Below, in pieces: positions 8,639 through 17,580 of a stretch of 64,000 nucleotides of DNA. The notes beneath the pieces are model-generated. The model was given only the letters and a program-made list of their open reading frames with translations, did no database searches and was not told the origin of the DNA. Origin of the DNA: Vibrio mediterranei. GTDB lineage: Bacteria; Pseudomonadota; Gammaproteobacteria; Enterobacterales; Vibrionaceae. Each line of letters opens with the position of its first letter. The first letter of the stretch is position 1. Location: assembly GCF_900088415.1 (NCBI RefSeq), contig NZ_FLLQ01000004.1, forward strand, positions 1-64,000. Reading direction: 5' to 3'. The translations under genes and the position numbers were made by a program.

Positions 8639-10021
8639 TTACGCCTCAGGTAATGACTGAGATTTCAGCACTGTCTCTTGCGGCTTGTCTTTCACCAATG
8701 ACAGCAATCCAGTAATAACTAACGCCGCGATGCCCGACATTGTCACTGGTGACCCCAATATAGTTTGTACCAGTTTGGGGGCTTCTTTTAGCAAATCTGG
8801 CACCAGCATAACGCCTAACCCTAGCCCCAGTGAAATAGCGATAGTCATAATTCGGCGTCTATCTAGTGTTTCACTTGCGATGATTTTGATGCCAGCTGCA
8901 GCCACAGTACCAAACATTACCAAGGTTGCCCCGCCTAACACAGGCTTTGGTATCGTCATCAAGATAGCTCCAAGTATTGGAAACAGACCAAGTAAGAATA
9001 AGATGCCAGCAATGAAGTATCCAATGTAACGACTGGCAATTCCAGTCAGGTGAATCACCCCATTGTTTTGACTAAAGGTGGTGTTCGGGAAGGTATTAAA
9101 CACCGCTGCAATCATTGAATTTATGCCATCTGCCAATACGCCCGCTTTTACTCGTTTTATGTACTGCTTACCTTCAATCTTCTGTCTTGAAAACAGACAG
9201 TTGGCAGTTAGGTCACCCGTCGATTCAATCGCGGTAATCAGATAGATAAAAGCAATCGGTAGAAAAGCTTGCCAATCAAACGCGAATCCGTACTTGAAAG
9301 GGATAGGAATACTCAGAAATGGTTGCGATGAAAAGTCTGGCATGGTGACTTTTCCCAACATCAATGCCACTAACCATCCGACCAATAACCCAACTAGAAT
9401 CGAAGATAATCTCACCATGGTATTGCGGCTCAAGTTTAAAATAACTATGGTTGCCAAAACTACACCGCCTAGCGCTAAGTTAGATGCAGAGCCAAAGTCT
9501 TCGGCGCCGAATCCACCAGCGATGTCAGTAATACCCACTTTAATCAGCGAAATACCAATAGTCGTAATAACAATGCCTGTAACAACAGGAGTGATGACCG
9601 CCTTTAGTTTATCGATAAATCTCGACAAAATAATTTCAACAAACGCACCGAAGAAACACACACCAAAAATGGTCGCGAGCATCTCATCCGGGCCTCCCCC
9701 GTTAGCCTTAACAAGAAAGCCTGCCCCCAAGACAGAGCCTAAAAAAGCAAAGCTTGTCCCTTGGACGCAAATCATGCCAGCGCCGATTGGGCCAATTCGC
9801 TTCGCTTGTATAAAAGTGCCTACTCCCGAGACCATCAACGCCATACTAATAAGGTATGGGATATGGTCACCAAGTCCTAACACTCCTCCAATAATTAATG
9901 TCGGGGTAATAATGCCGACAAAACTCGCCAAAACATGTTGAAGTGCGGCGTAACTCGCGGCTTTGACCGAAGGTTTATCATCCAGTCCGTAGATTAAGTC
10001 ACTGCTATGTTGCTGTTCCAT
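8639..10021 (-). CDS. Nucleobase:cation symporter-2 permease (xanthine/uracil type)
   Basis: An integral membrane protein of 460 residues with about 12-14 helices. The NCS2 family motif is present (FSQNNGVIHLTG region, about residue 320), which marks proton-coupled purine or pyrimidine uptake. Overall it resembles xanthine/urate permeases more than UraA. The ATG at 10021 was chosen because AGGGA precedes it at good spacing; a start 14 codons further up has no such site. There are no purine enzymes next door, so the exact base cannot be told. Confidence 0.85.
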   Translation of the reverse strand: MEQQHSSDLIYGLDDKPSVKAASYAALQHVLASFVGIITPTLIIGGVLGLGDHIPYLISMALMVSGVGTFIQAKRIGPIGAGMICVQGTSFAFLGSVLGAGFLVKANGGGPDEMLATIFGVCFFGAFVEIILSRFIDKLKAVITPVVTGIVITTIGISLIKVGITDIAGGFGAEDFGSASNLALGGVVLATIVILNLSRNTMVRLSSILVGLLVGWLVALMLGKVTMPDFSSQPFLSIPIPFKYGFAFDWQAFLPIAFIYLITAIESTGDLTANCLFSRQKIEGKQYIKRVKAGVLADGINSMIAAVFNTFPNTTFSQNNGVIHLTGIASRYIGYFIAGILFLLGLFPILGAILMTIPKPVLGGATLVMFGTVAAAGIKIIASETLDRRRIMTIAISLGLGLGVMLVPDLLKEAPKLVQTILGSPVTMSGIAALVITGLLSLVKDKPQETVLKSQSLPEA

Positions 10022-10270
10022 GTGATTCCCTATGTATTTTTGATTGTATACAACTAAGACCACAAAGATTAAGCAATATGCATACCATTAATTAACCTTC
10101 TGTTTTCAAAAGATTTAGTCAAATTACATGCATCATATCGCACCACTTTCACCCGTCGATAGCTAGTATTGGTGCAATTTTCCGTTAAACACTGTAACAA
10201 CTTATTCTTTGACTTACACGTGTACGCTGATATTCTAGCGAACAGTTGTAAGCTTAAATGGAGTTATTGT

Positions 10271-11410
10271 ATGAACACGGCTCACAAGCCCCCGATAATT
10301 TGGTTAAACGTCACGATTTTTCTTGGCACTTTTATCCTAGCCACAGTAGGCACCACATGGTATGGCGTGACACACGGTTATACCCTTGCACACTGGGTTT
10401 GGTTACTCATTGCCTTTGTATTTTGTGGTATGTCCATTACAGCGGGCTATCATAGGCTGTGGTCACACAAGGCATACGAAGCACACAATTCACTGAAATA
10501 CCTATATGCTATTGGTGGTGCCTTTGCTCTTCAAAATAGCGCATTGCACTGGTCTTCAGACCATCGTGTTCATCACAAACACGTCGACAATAACGACAAA
10601 GACCCATACTCAGCGAAGCGAGGCTTTTGGTACTCACATATCGGATGGATGCTTAGGGAGTATCAAGCCGCACGATACGATGATTATCGTAACTGCCGAG
10701 ATCTTCAAAAAGACAAGGTGGTGATGTGGCAACACAAACATTATGTCGCCCTTGCCCTACTCACCAATTTCGGTATCCCAATTGCTCTGGGAGCAATTTA
10801 TGGCGATCTGATCGGTTTCATACTAATTGTTGGTGCACTACGATTGGTACTCAGTCATCACACGACCTTTTTTATTAACTCATTAGCTCATGTTTGGGGC
10901 TCTCAGCCGTACACCAGCAAAAACACGGCACGGGACAACGGGATTTTAGCGTTTGTTACGTTTGGTGAGGGTTACCACAACTTCCACCATATCTTTGAGC
11001 ATGACTATCGAAATGGCATTCGTTGGTGGCAGTTTGATCCGACTAAATGGTTAATACGCTCTTGCGCTTATCTTGGGCTAGCTAAGGGACTAAAACGCGT
11101 GTCACCTTATCGCATTGAGAAAGCGCGTCTGTTGCAAACCATGCAAACGGCCAAGGGCAAAATCTTCCAACTTCCCAACGCAGAGCAAATTCATTCGGTG
11201 ATTGAACAAGAATTGCAACATTTGATCAGCAAACTGAATGAATGCGACGAACTAAAGACTCAACTTATCAAGTCGGCAAAATCCAATGTCAAAGAAAAGT
11301 ATGAGCAAGCTTTATTGCGGGTGCGAATAGAGCAATTAGATTTAACGTTAAAAGAACAAAGACGTCGTTGGTACAGTATGGTTAATAACCCTAGGCTAGC
11401 GATCAGCTAA
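10271..11410 (+). CDS. Acyl desaturase (delta-9 type)
   Basis: A membrane di-iron desaturase of 379 residues that would introduce a double bond into fatty acyl chains. The three histidine boxes are intact: HRLWSH, HRVHHKH and HNFHH, with hydrophobic helices between them as in stearoyl-CoA/acyl-lipid desaturases. The last ~100 residues form a charged, probably helical extension beyond the usual core. The ATG at 10271 has GGAG 7 nt upstream; an in-frame start at 10169 would prepend a non-homologous stretch. It stands alone and ends in a strong terminator. Confidence 0.88.
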   Translation: MNTAHKPPIIWLNVTIFLGTFILATVGTTWYGVTHGYTLAHWVWLLIAFVFCGMSITAGYHRLWSHKAYEAHNSLKYLYAIGGAFALQNSALHWSSDHRVHHKHVDNNDKDPYSAKRGFWYSHIGWMLREYQAARYDDYRNCRDLQKDKVVMWQHKHYVALALLTNFGIPIALGAIYGDLIGFILIVGALRLVLSHHTTFFINSLAHVWGSQPYTSKNTARDNGILAFVTFGEGYHNFHHIFEHDYRNGIRWWQFDPTKWLIRSCAYLGLAKGLKRVSPYRIEKARLLQTMQTAKGKIFQLPNAEQIHSVIEQELQHLISKLNECDELKTQLIKSAKSNVKEKYEQALLRVRIEQLDLTLKEQRRRWYSMVNNPRLAIS

Positions 11411-11437
11411 TGTGGTAGTCAATTAAGTTGACACTGG

Positions 11438-11467
11438 GCGAGCATCATTGATGCTCGCTTTTTTTTA
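11438..11467 (+). terminator. Intrinsic terminator after the desaturase gene
   Basis: GCGAGCATCA pairs with TGATGCTCGC and is followed by a run of eight or nine Ts. A textbook rho-independent terminator for the plus-strand desaturase. Confidence 0.92.
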
Positions 11468-11500
11468 TACTTTCTGCCGTATTTATCACATGGTTTTGCT

Positions 11501-12723
11501 ATGAAAAAAAGCAACTTATGGCAGCTAAGCCAAGCGTCAATGGGCATTGTTCAATGGATAGGTCTCGCGATCATTCTTGCCCCTCTCATCCTATCCCGGA
11601 CCAACAGCGCGCTACTCGTTGGTCAAGTGATGTTGATTTTAGGTTTAAGTGGCTTAACTGCTCCTTTGCTTGGTTCTATCGCCGATAAATACACGCTTCA
11701 TAAACCTATGCACCTACTAGCACTCATATGTCATGCCAGCGCATTACTGCTATTACTTTTCGTTTCTACAACTCAATGGCATTACTGGGGTATTGCCTGT
11801 TTGATTGGTCTTGGCAGTAACCTCCTGCTTATTCTCAATCCAACGCTTGCTTTACGCTTAAATAGTTCGCCAGAAAGCCAGTCAAACGCACTGAAACACC
11901 TTTTCCAAATTCAAATGCTTGGGGTAGCCGTGGCTGGCGTAACCATTGCTTGTCTTGACTATTTGCAGCTACCCGTGAATATACAGTTGGGCACACTCTT
12001 TGCCTTCGACCTGTTGTTGATCGTCGTTACAGCACTTTATCCACCGAAGACCCTGGTCTTTATTACTAAACTCATGAATTAAACACGAATTCGGATCGTA
12101 GCCATTCTAAAGTTGTTTGGTTTGGATTCGTCGTTTGCGTATTGATGTCTATGTTTGTGGGTTCAAATATGGTGGAGATGGGACCAGTCATTATTGATAA
12201 AGGGTTTGGCGTTAACGTATCGAGTTCCGCATTCGGAATGGCTATCGCAGCACTTGTCACCCTCGTCGCACTTACACCCGCAGGAACTTGGATGGCAACT
12301 CATGGAGCCCACTCTCTTTGGTTCATCACCGTGATAGTAAACCTAATTGTAGGCATCAGTATCTGGTTTATGTTCGGCCACAATATTATGGCGCTTTTAC
12401 CGCTCTCTCTGATATTAATCTCCATTATCAATGGTGCGTGGAACGACATTTCTATTGCCGCTCTTGCGGACGAAATTAGCCCTTATCGACCTGCAACAGC
12501 GCAAGGGTTTATGGCAGCCGCCGTATCCTTAGGGTTCTCTATTGGTACTTACATCGTGGGGGTTCTGTTAGATCACGATAAGATTGCCAACGTGATGGGC
12601 TTTTTGGCGTTAAGCGGTCTTGTTGTTGCCATGCTTGCAAGTTGGGTACTAGTTAAACTGCCAAAAACCAAAACGCTGCCTCTTGAACAGCAGCGCTTTG
12701 AGCTAAAAGATAAACAGTGCTAG
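11501..12723 (+). pseudogene. MFS transporter split by a frameshift
   Basis: The first half (11501-12082) encodes six hydrophobic helices in one frame. The second half continues in the frame one base back, open from 12070 with an internal TTG at 12142, and encodes about six more helices. Together they make one ~405-residue major facilitator, so a one-base loss near 12067-12082 (the region holds A-runs AAA and TTAAA) explains the break. The second half has no good ribosome site of its own. It is either a real inactivating mutation, a sequence error, or, less likely, two half-proteins. Substrate unknown. Confidence 0.75.
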
Positions 12724-13673
12724 AGGATGGACGTGGCGTTACGACCAGCTTCTTTGGACTGGTAAAGGGCTTTATCCGCGCGCTTTAGCCAATCTACATG
12801 ATTATTATCTTCAGCGCTGCACTCGGTGATACCTAAGCTAATGGTGTATTGGAGTGACTGACCATCGAACTCTAAACAGAGCTCCTCTACTCGTTTACGC
12901 AACCTTTCTGCAAAATACGACGCTTGATCTGCTGTCGTGTCGGTGAGTAAAACCGCAAATTCCTCTCCGCCGTAGCGACCACACACATCACTACCTCTCG
13001 CAGCCTTTAACAGCTGCTGAGCCGTCTCTTTGATCACGTTGTCGCCAGTGGCGTGGCCATAGTTGTCATTGACACGTTTAAAATGATCGATATCGAACAT
13101 TACCAGCGTTGACGTACGTCCAGTGGTCTGTACCGAATTAAATTCTTCAATAAACTGTGATTCCCAGTAAGCCCGGTTAAACAGTCCAGTAAGACCATCT
13201 GTGCGACCTAACTCCGTCAGCTTCTCATTGGAGCGCTTGAGGTGCATTTTACTCTTAGCAATGTCCGACACATCTTGCAGCATAATAGCAAAATGCGTGA
13301 CATCTCCTTGGGGAGACTTAAGTGGCGTAATCACCATGTTCTGATACATGTTGAGCAAGCCTTGTGATACAGGTGAGAAGTTTTTGAATTCAAAGATAAT
13401 TGGACGATCTTCCCAGTTTGAAAACCCCCGAGTTTTGAGAGTTCCGGTCGATTCCAGTTTCGCTCTTAACCACTTTTCAGGAAGATTGGGATAACTTTCA
13501 AACAAGCACTTGCCCATAATGCTGTCTGCATTAATACCGCTATAGTTTTGCATGAAACTATTCCATGCACAGACATTGTATTCACGATCTACCACAATAA
13601 GACCCGCATCCAGCGTATCCAGCAACTGCATCGTCCAATGAAAGTCGGAAAGCTCGAGTGTCATAGTGGTCAT
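12720..13673 (-). CDS. PAS-GGDEF diguanylate cyclase
   Basis: A 317-residue protein with a PAS sensor (about residues 12-135) followed by a GGDEF domain carrying the active signature GGEEF. An RGSD inhibitory site lies five residues upstream of it. It should make cyclic di-GMP from GTP and be product-inhibited. No membrane helix is present, so it is a cytosolic sensor. Its start overlaps the stop of the upstream response-regulator gene by 4 nt, suggesting one transcription unit and a shared signal. Its stop codon shares CTAG with the convergent MFS gene. Confidence 0.9.
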   Translation of the reverse strand: MTTMTLELSDFHWTMQLLDTLDAGLIVVDREYNVCAWNSFMQNYSGINADSIMGKCLFESYPNLPEKWLRAKLESTGTLKTRGFSNWEDRPIIFEFKNFSPVSQGLLNMYQNMVITPLKSPQGDVTHFAIMLQDVSDIAKSKMHLKRSNEKLTELGRTDGLTGLFNRAYWESQFIEEFNSVQTTGRTSTLVMFDIDHFKRVNDNYGHATGDNVIKETAQQLLKAARGSDVCGRYGGEEFAVLLTDTTADQASYFAERLRKRVEELCLEFDGQSLQYTISLGITECSAEDNNHVDWLKRADKALYQSKEAGRNATSIL

Positions 13674-14632
13674 TGTAAAAGCTCCATTTGACGGTGGATA
13701 ATCTCCACGGATTCCACATCAAACATAAACAATACGGAGCAGAATAAGTCTAACGCTTCTGCATCATAGGTATATTCAATCGTAAATACGTGTTCGTTAG
13801 CATTGAGCATCGAGTTTTCGGGACTGAAATCCTCTATTCTCAGCGGCTCACGTAACGAGAACTCTAACCCTAGCTGCTCCGATAACGATACTAAGAAAGA
13901 AGAAACGAGGACATTCACTAGATTGACAACAATTTCATCGTGGGAAATTTCACCATCGTCATACCCCAAACGCCGTCCCACTTGTGCGACCGACTCACCC
14001 TCGATACAAACTAATGCCTCACCATGTAAACCACCACCAACAAACCGCTGTGCCGCCGCGCAGCTATTATCACGATTTAGGGTATCTTGAATCATCATGG
14101 TGAGCTCACTAAACGTCAGTTCGCCGACTCTTGGAACCGGTAATAGGATGAACTCTTTAAGCTGTTCTGAAATCGTTGCAGCACCCGCCCCCAAAGCGAT
14201 ATTCGACGTTTCTTGGAAGCGTTCAAACATCTGTTGTTTGCTAAATGACTGCTTTGAAGAATGCGCATGATGAATTGGGATCTGCAGATCATGAAATAGA
14301 GGAGTTGCCGATTCTGCTTTTAACGGTTTCTCTATGAATGCATAAGCACCGAGATCGAAACAGCGTTGTTGGGCAATTTCTTGAATGTCGCCAGACACTA
14401 CGACCACTTTGGTCTGATGGCTGAATTCTTGAAGAGCTGTCAGTACTTCAAAGCCATCCATTTCGGGCATTGTTAAATCAAGAAATAAGATATCAATGTT
14501 ATCGCACTGCATTGTTTCAAGTGCTTGGCGGCCATTTTCCGCAAATATGATCTCACCATCAAAAGAGCTTGCGATAAAACTCGCTAGACTTCTTCTTGCT
14601 ACCTTTGAATCGTCACATATAAGTATCCGCAT
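13670..14632 (-). CDS. Response regulator with a CheX/CheC-like output domain
   Basis: The N-terminal receiver (about residues 1-120) has the acidic pair DD near residue 8, the phospho-acceptor aspartate in LFLDLTMPEMDG and the conserved lysine in EKPLK. The C-terminal ~180 residues resemble CheX/CheC phosphatase-type domains (a GGGLHGEALVCIEG stretch and an acidic helix ending VNLVNVLVSSFL). It would tune receiver phosphorylation or bind another signalling protein. It is coupled to a PAS-GGDEF enzyme, so a link to cyclic di-GMP output is likely. No histidine kinase is next to it. Confidence 0.8.
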   Translation of the reverse strand: MRILICDDSKVARRSLASFIASSFDGEIIFAENGRQALETMQCDNIDILFLDLTMPEMDGFEVLTALQEFSHQTKVVVVSGDIQEIAQQRCFDLGAYAFIEKPLKAESATPLFHDLQIPIHHAHSSKQSFSKQQMFERFQETSNIALGAGAATISEQLKEFILLPVPRVGELTFSELTMMIQDTLNRDNSCAAAQRFVGGGLHGEALVCIEGESVAQVGRRLGYDDGEISHDEIVVNLVNVLVSSFLVSLSEQLGLEFSLREPLRIEDFSPENSMLNANEHVFTIEYTYDAEALDLFCSVLFMFDVESVEIIHRQMELLQ

Positions 14633-14842
14633 GAATCCATTAATATTATTGATAATTGACTAACCTATAATAAACAGAATTCCATCTGGGATACCAGCAT
14701 CAATTTGAACTAAGATCACATTTTCATTTTAAATACAGCATACCGTTAAAGCATGCAAAAATTAACTGAGCCAATGCGGACTGTGTTGCGGTTTAGAGTT
14801 GGTCAACAGGGGAATATAATTAATCACGAGCACCAACAGTTA

Positions 14843-15103
14843 TTAAAACAAATCTTGTTGAGGGCTGTCGTCGTCTTCCAGTATTGCGTTTGTCACCGGT
14901 ATTTTGCCTTGCATTAGCTTGCGGCGATAACGTTGACGACATAATTTAATGATATGAAGTTGCTGTGCGGTCGTAAAGCTCAACCAATTAAAACGCTCAT
15001 CACGCTTACGCATGCATCCTTGACAATACCCTTTCTCATCAACTGTGCATACACGTACGCATGGACTTGGTACGGTGAAAAACTCTAGTTGCTCCATCGA
15101 CAT
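14843..15103 (-). CDS. DUF1289 small cysteine protein
   Basis: An 86-residue protein with the DUF1289 pattern: SPCVRVC, then GYCQGCMRKRDE, four cysteines that could bind a metal. The family is widespread in proteobacteria and has no firmly known function. It is a single gene, not in an operon, with a short A/T-rich leader. Confidence 0.82.
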   Translation of the reverse strand: MSMEQLEFFTVPSPCVRVCTVDEKGYCQGCMRKRDERFNWLSFTTAQQLHIIKLCRQRYRRKLMQGKIPVTNAILEDDDSPQQDLF

Positions 15104-15326
15104 CCTTTATTCATATATTTGGACTACACTCTTCGAGCGAAAACAAACTTGGATAGTAAGAATAGTCTGATTTATGTGGCTTTTGCGAATCCAATACCAC
15201 TGTTACGCAATGGTTTACACTTATCCAATTAAAAAACCACTATACTAAACATAACCTACTCCTGACAAAAAACAGTGTTTTATTAGTTAGGCTTGTCAAT
15301 AATTTCATTCAGTTGGAGCAAATTAT

Positions 15327-15782
15327 ATGAAGATTTTTTCTAAGAAGTTACTTGCCGCAGTTGCACTTCCAGTATTAATGACGGCTTGTGCCGCGAACGA
15401 CACTAAAGAGGAAGCGATGAAAGCTGTAACCGCACAAGATCTTCAACACCACAATTGGAACTTGGTTCAAATTGACGGCAACGCTATTCAAGTTGATGAA
15501 CAGAACCAAACACCTCGCCTAGAGATCGGTGAAAAGATGACGGCAAACGGCAACGCTGGTTGTAACAACTTCTTCGGTCAAGGTGAGCTTAAAGATGGTC
15601 AATTCCGCATCGAAAAAATGGGGATGACTATGAAGATGTGTGCTGGCACAGCAATGGATATTGAGCAAACCATGTCTAAGACGCTGTCAGATTGGAGTGA
15701 TATTACCGTCACTAAAAACGGTCTTGAGCTAAAAGGCGCTGAGCACACACTCACATTTGAATTAAAAGATTGGATGAACTAA
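15327..15782 (+). CDS. META-domain (HslJ-like) lipoprotein
   Basis: 151 residues, starting with a lipoprotein signal (residues 1-20, lipobox LMTAC). A META domain follows, with WNLVQIDG near its start and the GNAGCNNFFG and KMGMTMKMC blocks typical of HslJ relatives. E. coli HslJ is linked to heat shock and novobiocin tolerance; the molecular job is not established. GGAG precedes the ATG and a strong terminator follows, so it is monocistronic. Confidence 0.85.
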   Translation: MKIFSKKLLAAVALPVLMTACAANDTKEEAMKAVTAQDLQHHNWNLVQIDGNAIQVDEQNQTPRLEIGEKMTANGNAGCNNFFGQGELKDGQFRIEKMGMTMKMCAGTAMDIEQTMSKTLSDWSDITVTKNGLELKGAEHTLTFELKDWMN

Positions 15783-15801
15783 TTCCAATGACTTGCTATA
15801 G

Positions 15802-15829
15802 AAAACGGCACGCAATGTGCCGTTTTTTT
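15802..15829. terminator. Bidirectional terminator
   Basis: AAAACGGCAC pairs with GTGCCGTTTT around GCAAT, with Ts following on the plus strand and As preceding. It serves the META lipoprotein and possibly the convergent methyltransferase gene. Confidence 0.9.
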
Positions 15830-15842
15830 ATTTTAAGTTTAT

Positions 15843-16817
15843 TTAGCGAAAGAGTAATACCTTCAAACTGGCATCGTCATCTTTATCAGCAAACTCTGAT
15901 GGATTAGCTAATCGCTCAATATAAGCAAGTGTTGGTGCTTCTTCTTTCATGCTGTCAATCAGGAAGCTTGGTGTAACACTAGGTGAGTTCACACACGCCA
16001 TTACCTCACCTTGCTTATTCAACAGTTCAGGCAAACGTCGTAAGATCTTCTTATAGTCCTTAGTCAAGGCAAAACTCCCTTTTTGGAACGACGGTGGATC
16101 GATGACAATGATGTCATAGGGACCGTGCTTTTTGATTTTCCCCCACGACTTAAAGATATCGTGCGCCATAAAGGTTACTTTAGACGTGTCATGGTCATTT
16201 AATCGGTGATTATCGCGTCCTTTATTTAACGACGCGCGCGCCATATCAACGTTAACCACATGTTCTGCCCCACCTTCAATAGCTGCAACGGAGAATCCAC
16301 ATGTGTAGGCAAAAAGGTTAAGGACTCGCTTTCCAGCAGCACGGTCTTTGACCCACTCCCTGCCATTTCTCATATCAAGGAAAAGTCCAAAGTTTTGGTT
16401 GCGACCAATATCAAGTTGATATTTACAACCTAGCTCTGAGACAACTGGTCTTTGGTCAAGCTCACCCCATAAGACTTCTGTTGGTGCGCCATCACTGTAC
16501 CGGTGCTGTAAGACAATCGACTTGCCTTGCACTTGTTGCCAAAGTTCGCTAGTTGATAAATCCTCAAGCCCTTGCGTGAGCACAGCCATAAACGTCTCAT
16601 CAACCGGCTTGAACAAATTCACCAGCAACTGATTAGATGCCCAATCACAAGTTAATTGCTCCAAACCTGGCCAGCACTTTCCTCTACCGTGAAAAAGACG
16701 TCTCACCTCTGCATTAGATTGAGACAGCCCAATTGAGACCTGCTCAAAGAATACACCTAACTGGCTAGCTTGCATCGCCTCGTTTTCGCTGTTTGTTTGC
16801 TCTATTTTTTCGGCCAT
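15843..16817 (-). CDS. Class I SAM-dependent methyltransferase (RlmI/RlmK-like)
   Basis: A 324-residue methyltransferase with the SAM-binding motif VLNLFAYTCGFSVAA, an acidic VNVDMA strand end and the catalytic-type motif IVIDPPSFQKG. This group (COG1092 and relatives) methylates rRNA, commonly cytosine in 23S rRNA. Only the C-terminal two thirds are typical; the N-terminal ~110 residues are divergent and lack an obvious PUA domain. The ATG at 16817 overlaps the end of the pseudouridine synthase gene by 16 nt, so the two are translated together. The RNA target is inference. Confidence 0.8.
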   Translation of the reverse strand: MAEKIEQTNSENEAMQASQLGVFFEQVSIGLSQSNAEVRRLFHGRGKCWPGLEQLTCDWASNQLLVNLFKPVDETFMAVLTQGLEDLSTSELWQQVQGKSIVLQHRYSDGAPTEVLWGELDQRPVVSELGCKYQLDIGRNQNFGLFLDMRNGREWVKDRAAGKRVLNLFAYTCGFSVAAIEGGAEHVVNVDMARASLNKGRDNHRLNDHDTSKVTFMAHDIFKSWGKIKKHGPYDIIVIDPPSFQKGSFALTKDYKKILRRLPELLNKQGEVMACVNSPSVTPSFLIDSMKEEAPTLAYIERLANPSEFADKDDDASLKVLLFR

Positions 16818-17488
16818 GCTAACTCCCATGGTTGTGACCATTTATCGATAGCGTCCTCAACTTCTGCTGAGCGCCATTTTTCCCCAAGAGAACCCTCTCG
16901 CGGGTCACACCTAAACTGAAACGACTCACCACTTAGTTCAAAGCGCAGCGCATAAGCATGTAAATAGCCACGATCAGAACTGTCACTCGCGTTATAGATA
17001 ACATCACCTTTAATTGGAGAACCAATCGACTTCAATGCAACACGAATTTGGTGTGTTTTGCCGGACAGCGGCTTGCACAAAAAGACCCGTTCACCGTTTT
17101 CTGCTGCAGCAGAAAAAAACTGTGTCACTGCTGGATTGTTCTTTGAATTAACCAACTTCCAAGATGAACGTCTTGAACGCTCCATATCGCCAGTTATCGA
17201 CCCTTGCTTTTTCTTTGGTTTTTTACTGCCTATAGCTAGGTAATACTTGTCTATGTCGCGTTGCTCAAATAAGCGTGAAAACTGTGCCGCGACTTCAGCT
17301 CGCTTGGCTAATATCAGTAATCCCGATGTCATTTTATCGAGTCGATGGACCAGGTGAAGTGACGATGCGCCAATGGCAATTGCGACCTCCGACACCAACA
17401 TAGTGTCGCCATCATCTTTATGAACGCTCACTCCTGGATATTTGTTGATGACAACAAAGTCCTCATTTTCATAATGAATATCGAACAT
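16802..17488 (-). CDS. RluA-family pseudouridine synthase (TIGR01621-like)
   Basis: A 228-residue enzyme with the RluA signature HRLDKMTSG, whose aspartate is the catalytic nucleophile, and KTHQIRVAL near the end. It lacks an S4 domain, like the TIGR01621 subgroup. It would isomerise uridine in an RNA; the site is unknown. The ATG at 17488 leads into MFDIHYENEDF, where the family starts; the in-frame start at 17533 lies in a hairpin and is not favoured. It is coupled to the downstream methyltransferase, so both may act on the same RNA. Confidence 0.85.
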   Translation of the reverse strand: MFDIHYENEDFVVINKYPGVSVHKDDGDTMLVSEVAIAIGASSLHLVHRLDKMTSGLLILAKRAEVAAQFSRLFEQRDIDKYYLAIGSKKPKKKQGSITGDMERSRRSSWKLVNSKNNPAVTQFFSAAAENGERVFLCKPLSGKTHQIRVALKSIGSPIKGDVIYNASDSSDRGYLHAYALRFELSGESFQFRCDPREGSLGEKWRSAEVEDAIDKWSQPWELAWPKK

Positions 17489-17529
17489 ACGATGCCTTAT
17501 CGCTAAGGAATAATGGGCAGGGATAATAC

Positions 17530-17554
17530 ACAAAAGCTGCTCAATGAGCAGCTT
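17530..17554 (-). terminator. Terminator of the sodium-dependent transporter
   Basis: AAGCTGCTCA and TGAGCAGCTT pair, followed on the minus strand by TTTT. It lies just after the transporter stop and before the pseudouridine synthase start. The T-run is short. Confidence 0.65.
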
Positions 17555-17580
17555 CTAGTTTGTGATAATGTGTAGATTGC

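Noticed and set aside
9294-9941. 215-residue open frame on the plus strand inside the NCS2 permease gene
   Set aside because: It lies opposite a clear transporter gene and has a proline/lysine-rich composition typical of antisense shadows; no start signal was seen.
11501-12723. Programmed frameshift producing an intact MFS transporter
   Set aside because: There is no convincing slippery heptamer with a downstream pseudoknot at the junction; a simple one-base loss is more likely.
12720-12723. Shared CTAG at convergent stop codons of the MFS and diguanylate cyclase genes
   Set aside because: Tail-to-tail stop overlap of this kind is common and by itself carries no information.
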